Source of the DNA: Chloroflexia bacterium
GTDB lineage: Bacteria; Chloroflexota; Chloroflexia; Thermomicrobiales; UBA6265
Length of the DNA: 5,258 bases
Direction: 5' to 3'
Assembly (NCBI GenBank): GCA_013696265.1
Contig: JACCYX010000185.1
Coordinates: 1-5,258, forward strand
In this document: positions 1 to 5,258 of the stretch, in pieces
How positions within the stretch are numbered: position 1 is the stretch's first letter
Layout of the letters: each line of letters begins with the position of its first letter
The notes under the pieces: model-generated
The model's database searches: none
Told to the model about the DNA's origin: nothing
Seen by the model: the letters and a program-made list of their open reading frames with translations, nothing else
Made by a program: the position numbers and the translations under genes

Positions 1-1
1 G

Positions 2-1012
2 ACCGGCGCGCAAATCATTCTCGCCAACACCTACCACTTGATGCTGCGGCCGGGTGTCGACATCGTCCGGGACGCCGGCGGTCTGCACGCCTTCATGGGC
101 TGGCATGGCCCGATCCTGACCGATAGCGGAGGGTTCCAGGTCTTCAGCCTGGCCGCCAACAACAAGGTCACGGAGGAAGGCGTCACCTTCGCCTCCCACA
201 TCGACGGCTCCCGCTGGACGATGACCCCGGAATCGGTGGTCGCGCTCCAGTTGGGCTTTGGCTCGGACATCATGATGCAACTCGATCATGTCCTCGGCTT
301 GCCGGCCGAACCCGCGGCCATCCGGGACGCCACGGAGCGCAGCGCCCGCTGGCTGGACCGGGGCGTAGTGGCATACAACGAGCAGGCTGGCCCGGCGAGT
401 CGATCGGTCCTCTTCGGCATCCAGCAGGGCGGGATGGACCGGGATCTGCGGGTCTGGAGCGCGCAACGGGTCGCGGAATCCGATGTCGCCGGGTGCGCGG
501 TCGGCGGCCTGAGCGTCGGCGAACCGAAACCGGTGATGGCCGAGATGCTCGAAATCTCGACCCCGCTTCTTCCTCGAAACAAGCCCCGCTACCTGATGGG
601 CGTCGGCTCGCCCGAGGATCTCTGGCACGGCGTGGCGCGGGGAATCGACCTGTTCGATTGCGTGTTGCCGACGCGGACCGCGCGCAATGGCGGCCTCTAC
701 ACGCCCGACGGCCGGATCACGATCACCAACGCGGCCCACAAGCATCGTCACCAGCCGGTCGATGAAACGTGCGACTGCCCCGCCTGCACCCGGTTCACCG
801 CCGCCTACATCCACCACCTCTTTCGGGCGGGCGAGGTCTTCGGCCTCCGCCTGGCTTCGATGCACAACCTGCGCTTCCTGGCGCGGCAGATGGAGGCGAT
901 CCGGGCGGCGTTGGATGCCGGGACCTTCGCCTTCGCGATGAGCGAATTCGACGCGCGATACCAGCCGGTCGGCCCGCGCCCGCAAGCGGCCAATTCCGGA
1001 CGCTCGTCCTGA
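2..1012 (+). CDS. tgt: tRNA-guanine transglycosylase (5' end outside window)
   Basis: Exchanges guanine 34 in the anticodon of GUN tRNAs (Asp, Asn, His, Tyr) for preQ1, a cytoplasmic step of queuosine synthesis. The frame is open from base 2 and begins TGAQIILANTYH, which aligns near residue 49 of the E. coli enzyme, so about 48 residues are missing and no start codon is visible; 336 residues remain. Family motifs appear in order: DSGGFQVFSL with the catalytic Asp at 122-124, GIQQGG, GGLSVGEPK of the base pocket, YLMGVGSPEDL, then FDCVLPTRTARNG with the nucleophile Asp at 656-658. The zinc site is complete: Cys codons at 770, 776 and 785 (CxCxxC) and His at 863-865. The enzyme therefore looks intact and active. 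The stop TGA shares its last base with the acpS ATG. The identification is firm; that the substrate is preQ1 and not queuine is inferred from the bacterial family. Confidence 0.97.
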   Translation, partial: TGAQIILANTYHLMLRPGVDIVRDAGGLHAFMGWHGPILTDSGGFQVFSLAANNKVTEEGVTFASHIDGSRWTMTPESVVALQLGFGSDIMMQLDHVLGLPAEPAAIRDATERSARWLDRGVVAYNEQAGPASRSVLFGIQQGGMDRDLRVWSAQRVAESDVAGCAVGGLSVGEPKPVMAEMLEISTPLLPRNKPRYLMGVGSPEDLWHGVARGIDLFDCVLPTRTARNGGLYTPDGRITITNAAHKHRHQPVDETCDCPACTRFTAAYIHHLFRAGEVFGLRLASMHNLRFLARQMEAIRAALDAGTFAFAMSEFDARYQPVGPRPQAANSGRSS

Positions 1013-1551
1013 TGACGGCGGAGCCGAAGCGGCGACGGTCGCCCTGGATCGAGCCGGAACTCGAGTCGCGGGAAGGGGAGGGCTGGTACCATCCTCAGTT
1101 CGATCCCGAATCCGAGGGCGCGATCGCGGTCGGGATCGACATCATCGAGATCGCCCGCATCCAGCGTACGTATGACGATTTCGGCGAGCAATTCCTGAAC
1201 CGGGTTTTCACCGAGCGGGAGCGCGAGCGGTATCGGGGCCGCGTCAACGAACTCGCGGCCCGGTTCGCGGCCAAGGAGGCGACCTCCAAAGCACTCGGTA
1301 CAGGCATCGTCGGCATTCGCTGGCGGGAGATGGAAGTGCTGCCGAATCGACGAGGCAAACCGGTGCTGATCCTGCACGGCCAGGCGGCGGAGCGGGCGCG
1401 ACAATTGGGATTGACCGACTTCAGCGTCTCGCTGACGCACTCGCGGACAGACGCGATGGCGTTCGTGGTCGCCGTCAATCGAATGATCGGCGGGGCCCAG
1501 GCGGCACTCGCTCTGGGCGACTCGATGGACAGCCCAAATCGGCTCATGTAG
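1012..1551 (+). CDS. acpS: Holo-[acyl-carrier-protein] synthase with N-terminal extension
   Basis: Transfers 4'-phosphopantetheine from CoA to the conserved Ser of acyl carrier protein, switching on fatty-acid synthesis. The protein has 179 residues. The core, about 39-156, carries the family marks: AVGIDIIEI with the metal-binding Asp43, RFAAKEATSKALGTG with metal ligand Glu89 and the CoA-site Lys93, and VSLTHSRTDAMAFVVA near the end. AcpS proteins are normally about 120-140 residues. Here there is a charged, Pro-rich extension of about 38 residues in front and about 23 behind. No ATG, GTG or TTG lies in frame between the ATG at 1012 and the core, so the extension cannot be removed by picking a later common start. 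That ATG overlaps the tgt stop as TGATG. No strong Shine-Dalgarno is seen, so translation is probably coupled to tgt. Function is confident; the role of the extensions is unknown. Confidence 0.95.
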   Translation: MTAEPKRRRSPWIEPELESREGEGWYHPQFDPESEGAIAVGIDIIEIARIQRTYDDFGEQFLNRVFTERERERYRGRVNELAARFAAKEATSKALGTGIVGIRWREMEVLPNRRGKPVLILHGQAAERARQLGLTDFSVSLTHSRTDAMAFVVAVNRMIGGAQAALALGDSMDSPNRLM

Positions 1552-1561
1552 GGTTGCCGTC

Positions 1562-1630
1562 CCGAGGCACGAGGGATCATCTCGGCCCCTGAATCCGCCG
1601 GCTGGGAACTAGGGCGGAGACAAGCTCCGC
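1562..1630 (+). promoter_or_regulatory. Possible structured leader of nnrD with alternative hairpins
   Basis: The 101-bp gap between acpS and nnrD holds several short inverted repeats. CCGAG at 1562-1566 can pair with CTCGG at 1581-1585. TCCGCC at 1594-1599 can pair with GGCGGA at 1613-1618. GCGGAG at 1614-1619 can pair perfectly with CTCCGC at 1625-1630 across a 5-base loop. The last two pairings use the same bases and exclude each other, the geometry of an attenuator or switch. No T-run follows either stem, so it does not look like an intrinsic terminator, and I recognise no known riboswitch family. It could equally be chance pairing in GC-rich DNA or an RNA-processing site. Confidence 0.3.
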
Positions 1631-1652
1631 ATCCGTACGAGACGAATGAGGC

Positions 1653-2648
1653 ATGACGCATATGGTTGACGTACAACACCGGATCATCGACGAATCGTAC
1701 GCTCGCGATTTGCTGCCGACCCGCGGCGCCGAAGCCCACAAATGGGATGTCGGCGGCGTGATCGTGGTCGCGGGCTCGCCCGCCTATCCGGGAGCCGCCT
1801 TGCTCACCAGCCGCTCGGCCGGGCGGTCCGGGGCCGGCATCGTGCTGTTGGCCACGAGCCGGAGCGTGATCGCCACCGTGGCCTCGGCCATTCCCGAGGT
1901 CGCCTACATCCCGTTGCCCGAAACGGAATCCTCAAGCGGCGCCCGCAAGGCGTCCGAGTTGATCCGCGAACATCTGGAGCGGGTAACGGCGATCGTCATT
2001 GGCCCCGGACTCAGCGCGGACGAGGCGAGCGGCAATCTCTTGGCCAGCCTGTTCGGCTTCGGGGGAGGGTCGGAGTCGGTCCGGGGCCGCATGGGCTTCG
2101 GCAGCGACGGGCCGGTGCCGCGCGGGAGTGAGGTGGCGGCGTCGACGATCTTCAGCGACAGCGATGTCAACGTCGTGCTCGATGCCGACGGCCTGAATTG
2201 GCTGGCCCGCCAGGAACGGTGGTGGGAGAAACTGCCGGCCCAGCGGGTTGTGCTCACGCCGCATCCCGGCGAGATGGCCCGGCTGCTCGATCGTCCGATC
2301 GAGGAAATCACGGCGGAACCCGTGGCCGTCGCGGCGGAAGCCGCCCGGATGTGGTCGCAAACCGTCTTGCTCAAGGGCGGCAACGCGGTCGTCTCCAACG
2401 GCGAAACCACGCTCGTCGCCGATCTCGCGGCCGCCTCGCTGGCGACGGCCGGTTCGGGCGATGTGCTCGCCGGGGTCGTCGGCGGGCTCCTTGCCCAAAC
2501 CGGATCGCTCGTCGATTCAGCGGCGTTGGCCGTCTACGTCGGGCCGAGGGCGGCGCTCCGGGTCGAGGACCGCTTTGGGGTGCTCGGTGTGGTGGCGGCC
2601 GACCTACCGGACGCAATGGCTACTGAACTCGCGCTCTTGACCGCCTGA
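1653..2648 (+). CDS. nnrD: Stand-alone ADP-dependent NAD(P)H-hydrate dehydratase
   Basis: Repairs NADHX and NADPHX, the hydrated damaged forms of NAD(P)H, by nucleotide-driven dehydration in the cytoplasm. It is a YjeF C-terminal (ribokinase-like) domain of 331 residues. Visible motifs: AHKWDVGGVIVVAGSP (28-43), RSGAGIV (58-64), GPGLS (117-121), VLDADGLNWL (175-184), VLTPHPGEMARLL (200-212), LLKGGN (239-244) and ATAGSGDVLAG with catalytic Asp270. The N-terminal epimerase (NnrE) half found in many bacterial fusions is absent. Between GPGL and VLDADG lies a stretch (about 134-168) rich in Gly and Ser that makes this interval roughly 25 residues longer than usual. The start is uncertain. ATG 1653 has only GAGA about 10 bases upstream, while ATG 1662 (328 residues) has GAGG at 1648-1651 with a 10-base spacer. 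Related genes sit beside acpS and alr in other bacteria, which supports the call. Confidence 0.93.
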   Translation: MTHMVDVQHRIIDESYARDLLPTRGAEAHKWDVGGVIVVAGSPAYPGAALLTSRSAGRSGAGIVLLATSRSVIATVASAIPEVAYIPLPETESSSGARKASELIREHLERVTAIVIGPGLSADEASGNLLASLFGFGGGSESVRGRMGFGSDGPVPRGSEVAASTIFSDSDVNVVLDADGLNWLARQERWWEKLPAQRVVLTPHPGEMARLLDRPIEEITAEPVAVAAEAARMWSQTVLLKGGNAVVSNGETTLVADLAAASLATAGSGDVLAGVVGGLLAQTGSLVDSAALAVYVGPRAALRVEDRFGVLGVVAADLPDAMATELALLTA

Positions 2649-2676
2649 CCGCGGATATCGTAAACGCTTGGGGAAC

Positions 2677-2683
2677 AGGGGAG
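2677..2683 (+). promoter_or_regulatory. Shine-Dalgarno of the CBS-domain gene
   Basis: AGGGGAG lies 6 bases before the ATG at 2690, the clearest ribosome-binding site in the window. It fixes the start of the CBS gene and suggests that gene is translated independently of nnrD, unlike the overlapped starts of acpS and alr. Confidence 0.7.
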
Positions 2684-2689
2684 ACTTGG

Positions 2690-3196
2690 ATGACTGAGAG
2701 CAACAAGAACGAACGAACTGAGGATCCAGGCGATCCGCTGGTGACGCACATCATGCGCACCGACGTGCCTGTGATTGGCCCGGACGCCTCGATCGGGGAA
2801 ACCGCGCGTATCCTCGTCGAATACGGGGTGCCCGGCGTTGCCGTGGTCGAGCACTCGAAGATCATCGGGATCATCACCGAAGCCGACATCATCACCCGCG
2901 AGGCCGAGGTCGACGTGCCGACGCCGGTGCCGTTTCTGGACGCGATCTTCATGGCCGACGCCGGCCCGGACTTCGACGACGAAATCCGCAAGGTCACGGC
3001 GGTCAACGCCCGTCAACTGATGACGTCACCGGTCATCAGCATCCGTTCGACGGCCACGCTGACCGAAGTCGCGACCCTGATGGTCGACCGCCGGATCAAC
3101 CCGATCCCGGTGCTCGACGAGCAGATGCGGGTGGTCGGCATCGTTTCCCGGTCCGACCTGGTGAAGATCATTTCCGCGCTTGAAAACCAATCCTGA
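2690..3196 (+). CDS. Two-CBS-domain protein, probable adenylate-sensing module
   Basis: A 168-residue protein made almost only of a Bateman module. CBS1 spans about 18-71 (VTHIMRTDVPVIGPDASIGE, then IIGIITEADII) and CBS2 about 107-163 (ARQLMTSPVISI, then VVGIVSRSDLVKII). The hallmark hydrophobic-GI-hydrophobic-(T/S)xxD ends of both repeats are present. Between them is a 35-residue linker containing PTPVPFLDAIF and an acidic stretch around GPDFDDE. No catalytic domain, signal peptide or membrane segment is seen, so it is soluble and probably regulatory. CBS pairs commonly bind AMP, ATP, SAM or related nucleotides, but ligand and partner cannot be read from the sequence. The ATG has a strong Shine-Dalgarno 6 bases upstream; the nnrD stop lies 41 bases upstream and alr begins one base after the stop. 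Domain identity is certain; biological role is unknown. Confidence 0.93.
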   Translation: MTESNKNERTEDPGDPLVTHIMRTDVPVIGPDASIGETARILVEYGVPGVAVVEHSKIIGIITEADIITREAEVDVPTPVPFLDAIFMADAGPDFDDEIRKVTAVNARQLMTSPVISIRSTATLTEVATLMVDRRINPIPVLDEQMRVVGIVSRSDLVKIISALENQS

Positions 3197-3197
3197 G

Positions 3198-4427
3198 ATG
3201 ACGGCCGATCCCGTCAATTCCACCCACGACGTGGCGGCGGCCTGGGGCGGTCGTTCGGCGTTCGCGATCGTCGATCTCGACGCGCTCGCCGCCAACATCG
3301 GGGCCATCCGTGACTGCGTTGGTGCGGACGTCCAGGTCATGGCCGTCGTCAAGGGGAACGGCTACGGTCATGGCGCGGTGCCGATTGCCCGGACCGCGAT
3401 CGACGCCGGGGCGGCCGCGCTCGGTGTCGCCACCGTGGACGAGGGCGCCCAATTGCGGCGAGCCGGGATCGAGACGCCGATCCTCGTCTTTGGCGCCGTG
3501 GGACGCCACGAGCGGCACCAGGCCATCGGTCATCGGCTGGGCCTGGTCGTGACCAACGAAGCCTTCGCCAGGGCGCTCGCCGCCGATGCCGCGTCGTCGC
3601 TCGCCAAGGAACTGGTGCCGGTTCACGTCAAGATCGACACCGGCATGCGCCGGTTCGGGGCGACTCCAGCTGACGTTCCCGGCCTCGTTCGCACCATCGC
3701 ATCCTTGGAAAAGCTGCGGCTCGACGGTGTGATGACCCACCTGGCCTGTGCCGACGCCGAAGACCCGGCGATGGTGACGGAACAGGTCGCCATCTTCGAT
3801 CGCTGCCTCGCCGAGCTTGAGCGGGCCGGTCTGCCGGTTCCAACGCAGCACCTCGCCAACAGCGCCGCCACCCTGCGGTTTCCCGCGTTCCACCGGAACG
3901 TGGTCCGGGTGGGTATCGCGATGTACGGGCTCGTGCCGGATGCGTCGATCCCGTTGCCGGCCCCCATGAGACCGGTGCTCACGGTGCATGGCCGCGTCGT
4001 CCGGGTGTTCGACCTCTCGCCGCAAGACCTGGTGGGTTACGGCGGCACGTACCGTTCCGCGGGCGATGAACGCGCCGCCCTGGTGCCGATCGGCTACGCC
4101 GACGGCTACCGCCGGGGGCTCTCGTCACAGGGCTGGATGTCGCTCCAGGGTCAACGCGCCGAGGTCATCGGACGGGTGAGCATGGACCAGACCGTGGTGC
4201 GGGTGCCGGCTGGCCTCACGATCGAAGCCGGGGAACAGGTCGTGATCGCCGGCGATGGCACACCCGCCACGGGAGTGGCCCCGACGCTGGACGATCTCGC
4301 CGCCCTGGCCGGAACGATCGGCTACGAGATGGCCACCGGCCTGGCGCTACGCCTGCCGAAACTCTACGTGCGCGACGGCAAACTCGTCGCCATCGCCGAC
4401 CTCCACGGCTACCGCGAGTTGATGTAG
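3198..4427 (+). CDS. alr: Alanine racemase
   Basis: PLP enzyme that interconverts L- and D-alanine, providing D-Ala for peptidoglycan. It has 409 residues from ATG 3198, slightly long for the family. The PLP lysine is Lys52 in VMAVVKGNGYGHG. By analogy with the Geobacillus enzyme, Arg152 (DTGMRRFG) matches Arg136, His181 (MTHLACAD) matches His166, Arg237 (VRVGIAMYGL) matches the pyridine-contacting Arg219, and Tyr281 (LVGYGGTY) is the second catalytic base, Tyr265. IGYADGY, VSMDQ and IGYEMATGLALRLP complete the barrel and C-terminal domain; the usual CMDQ reads SMDQ. I prefer ATG 3198, one base after the CBS stop (TGAGATG), because it implies coupling. An in-frame TTG at 3180 would add six residues and overlap the CBS gene by 17 bases. 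No clear Shine-Dalgarno precedes either. All catalytic residues are present, so it should be active. Confidence 0.97.
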   Translation: MTADPVNSTHDVAAAWGGRSAFAIVDLDALAANIGAIRDCVGADVQVMAVVKGNGYGHGAVPIARTAIDAGAAALGVATVDEGAQLRRAGIETPILVFGAVGRHERHQAIGHRLGLVVTNEAFARALAADAASSLAKELVPVHVKIDTGMRRFGATPADVPGLVRTIASLEKLRLDGVMTHLACADAEDPAMVTEQVAIFDRCLAELERAGLPVPTQHLANSAATLRFPAFHRNVVRVGIAMYGLVPDASIPLPAPMRPVLTVHGRVVRVFDLSPQDLVGYGGTYRSAGDERAALVPIGYADGYRRGLSSQGWMSLQGQRAEVIGRVSMDQTVVRVPAGLTIEAGEQVVIAGDGTPATGVAPTLDDLAALAGTIGYEMATGLALRLPKLYVRDGKLVAIADLHGYRELM

Positions 4428-4447
4428 CGTGTTACCGTCTGCCGCTA

Positions 4448-4459
4448 GGCGGGACCGCC
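4448..4459. other. Short GC hairpin downstream of alr
   Basis: GGCGGGACCGCC, 20 bases after the alr stop, is an inverted repeat able to form a 4-bp stem with a 4-base loop. CCGC at 4442-4445 can compete for the same GCGG. No T-run follows, so evidence that it ends alr transcription is weak, but nothing better is seen close to the stop. Confidence 0.2.
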
Positions 4460-4502
4460 GATCATGTGGGTTATGCACATTGCGGTGATGTCTCGCCTCC
4501 CA

Positions 4503-4736
4503 GATGTCGTAGGGGAGGGTGAGGATATCTCGATAATCAGGTCTGGCCCGTGTATGCCCTCCCGCAATGGTTCGGTGCCGCCAATGAGCCGTTCCCCCAC
4601 CTGTTTCTTCAGCGCATCGAGTCGGGTTCGTCAACATCACGGGAGGGTCCCACGCTGCGCTCTGGACAGGCGCCCGCGAGCAGCCTGTCGTCGCGTGATA
4701 CAGCTTCCCGGCTCGCTAACCCTCCCCTACGAGATC
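4503..4736. repeat. Inverted-repeat-bounded 234-bp intergenic block
   Basis: Most of the 491-bp gap between the convergent alr and helix-turn-helix genes has no credible gene. Its main structure is an inverted repeat: 4503-4520 (TCGTAGGGGAGGGT at its core) matches the reverse complement of 4719-4736 at 17 of 18 bases, with 198 bases between. Inside is a second pair, CCCTCCCG at 4557-4564 and CGGGAGGG at 4640-4647, plus the nested hairpin listed separately. Codon use in the open frames here (ATA, AGG and AGT occur) is unlike the neighbouring genes. No target-site duplication is visible outside the arms. It could be a small non-autonomous element, a family of extragenic repeats, or the remnant of something larger. 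The repeat is plain; its nature is inferred. Confidence 0.5.
4640..4710. other. Nested three-tier hairpin, possible structured RNA
   Basis: Three inverted repeats lie inside one another. CGGGAG (4640-4645) pairs with TTCCCG (4705-4710), using one G-U pair if read on the plus strand. CACGC (4651-4655) pairs with GCGTG (4693-4697). GACAGGC (4665-4671) pairs with GCCTGTC (4683-4689) around an 11-base loop. Together they can make one elongated stem with internal loops. The G-U pair slightly favours the plus strand, since the minus-strand RNA would have a C-A mismatch there. No promoter or known RNA family was recognised, so expression is unproven. Confidence 0.35.
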
Positions 4737-4797
4737 ATGCCGGATGCCATCTCCCACCAATCAGAGTACATCGCCCAAATACCGCCAGTTTCCGGGC

Positions 4798-4837
4798 AGC
4801 AAAACGGCTGGGGAGTTGCCTCGCCAGCCGCTTTGCT
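4798..4837 (-). terminator. Likely intrinsic terminator of the helix-turn-helix gene
   Basis: AGCAAAACGGCTGG (4798-4811) and CCAGCCGCTTTGCT (4824-4837) form a 14-bp stem with a 12-base loop. In minus-strand RNA the one irregular position (4831 with 4804) becomes a G-U pair, so the stem is continuous. Its GC-rich part is then followed by UUUU (4804-4801), the form of an intrinsic terminator. On the plus strand the same position is an A-C mismatch and only TTT follows. It lies about 80 bases past the stop of the leftward gene. It may also stop rightward transcripts coming from alr, but less well. Confidence 0.6.
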
Positions 4838-4918
4838 CCATCCGAATGTGCAGTGTCAATCGCTTGCCTGACCGATGTTCCCTCTGCCGGCAATCAATTG
4901 GCGTTGGCGTGTCTCGCG

Positions 4919-5258
4919 CTAGAACTCGCTGGCGACGCGCTTCAGGTTGTCGATGTCGCGCCGGACCACGAACGTCCGTCCGCTCATGTCGTCCCGCACG
5001 TAGCTGAGCGACCGATCGTCCATCCAGCGATAGATCGTTGGCCGAGTCACTCCCAACTGCTGGGCCGCGTTCCCAATGCTCACCAGTTCGCTTTGGTCGT
5101 AGGCGCGATATTTGGCCAGGGCCAGCATCCGGCCCAGGTCGGTGTCCCAGAATGCGCGCGGCACGGAGTAATCCTCCGCCGCGGCGGGCCAGAAGAGAAG
5201 TTGGAGCACGGAATCGATCGCTTCCAGCACCAGTTCCTTGGGTTCCCGGATCTGGCCA
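4919..5258 (-). CDS. Helix-turn-helix protein, excisionase/MerR-like (5' end uncertain)
   Basis: A small probable DNA-binding protein read leftward, ending at TAG 4921-4919. The C-terminal half holds a helix-turn-helix of the excisionase (HTH_17) type: SIGNAAQQLGVTRPTIYRWM, followed by a short wing-like stretch and RRDIDNLKR, about residues 50-98 counting from GTG 5230. The N-terminal half has an amphipathic helix (DSVLQLLFW) and a loop with several aromatic residues; I do not recognise it as a known domain. GTG at 5230 is a possible start, with AAGGA four bases upstream, giving 103 residues. The frame stays open to the window edge and the added residues (REPKELVLEAI) continue the helix well, so the real start may lie outside. 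Such domains occur in phage excisionases, antitoxins and small regulators; nothing here decides which. A terminator-like hairpin follows it. Confidence 0.75.
   Translation of the reverse strand, partial: GQIREPKELVLEAIDSVLQLLFWPAAAEDYSVPRAFWDTDLGRMLALAKYRAYDQSELVSIGNAAQQLGVTRPTIYRWMDDRSLSYVRDDMSGRTFVVRRDIDNLKRVASEF

Noticed and set aside
1084..1107. WYHPQFDPE in the AcpS leader resembles the streptavidin-binding HPQF tag motif
   Set aside because: A chance likeness of a few residues; no reason to think it has a natural function.
805..1440. Long minus-strand frames opposite tgt and acpS
   Set aside because: GC-rich DNA gives long antisense frames; the plus strand carries full conserved motifs for both enzymes.
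1590..1612. CCGCCGGCTGGGAAC before nnrD recalls the CCGCCUGGGC part of the ZTP riboswitch
   Set aside because: The consensus is interrupted and the remaining conserved parts are not found in the right order.
4347..4640. A minus-strand open frame overlapping the end of alr
   Set aside because: It overlaps the conserved alr C-terminus antisense. Its LTLPYDI stretch echoes LTLPYEI in the plus-strand frame only because both come from the two arms of the inverted repeat.
4621..4640. GGTTCG near 4625 looks like a tRNA T-loop
   Set aside because: No acceptor, D or anticodon stems can be built around it.
4464..4871. A 135-codon plus-strand open frame in the gap after alr
   Set aside because: No Shine-Dalgarno, codons such as ATA, AGG and AGT that the neighbours avoid, no recognisable motif, and it runs across the inverted repeats and the terminator stem. 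It reads as chance.

Overview
This window is a GC-rich bacterial chromosome segment. Most of it is one rightward block of housekeeping genes. It is followed by an untranslated but structured gap and the end of a leftward regulator gene. The strong bias to codons ending in G or C, a bacterial-type tRNA-guanine transglycosylase, a stand-alone NAD(P)H-hydrate dehydratase and a CBS-pair protein next to alanine racemase would fit Chloroflexota, perhaps Thermomicrobia. That placement is a guess from general likeness; no marker gene here proves it.

Layout: (1) 1-1012, tgt, with its first ~48 codons outside the window. (2) 1012-1551, acpS, sharing one base with the tgt stop, with an unusual N-terminal extension. 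(3) 1552-1652, a 101-bp gap that can fold into two mutually exclusive hairpins. (4) 1653-2648, nnrD, without the usual fused epimerase domain and with an apparent Gly/Ser-rich insertion. (5) 2690-3196, a two-CBS-domain protein with a clear Shine-Dalgarno. (6) 3198-4427, alr, starting one base after the CBS stop. (7) 4428-4918, no credible gene, but a 17/18 inverted repeat, a multi-tier hairpin and a terminator-like hairpin on the minus strand. (8) 4919-5258, minus strand, a small protein with an excisionase/MerR-type helix-turn-helix, running off the right edge.

The five plus-strand genes are closely packed, and two junctions (tgt/acpS and CBS/alr) look translationally coupled, so they probably form one operon. 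The products do not make one pathway. They cover tRNA wobble modification (Tgt), activation of acyl carrier protein (AcpS), repair of damaged NAD(P)H (NnrD), a probable adenylate-sensing module (CBS) and D-alanine supply for peptidoglycan (Alr). acpS, a yjeF-type gene and alr are neighbours in other bacteria too, so the core order is ordinary; the CBS gene between nnrD and alr is the less expected member.

I see no defence system, CRISPR array, tRNA or rRNA, and no intact mobile element. The parts most worth a second look are the intergenic structures at 4503-4736 and 1562-1630, the extended AcpS and the insertion in NnrD.
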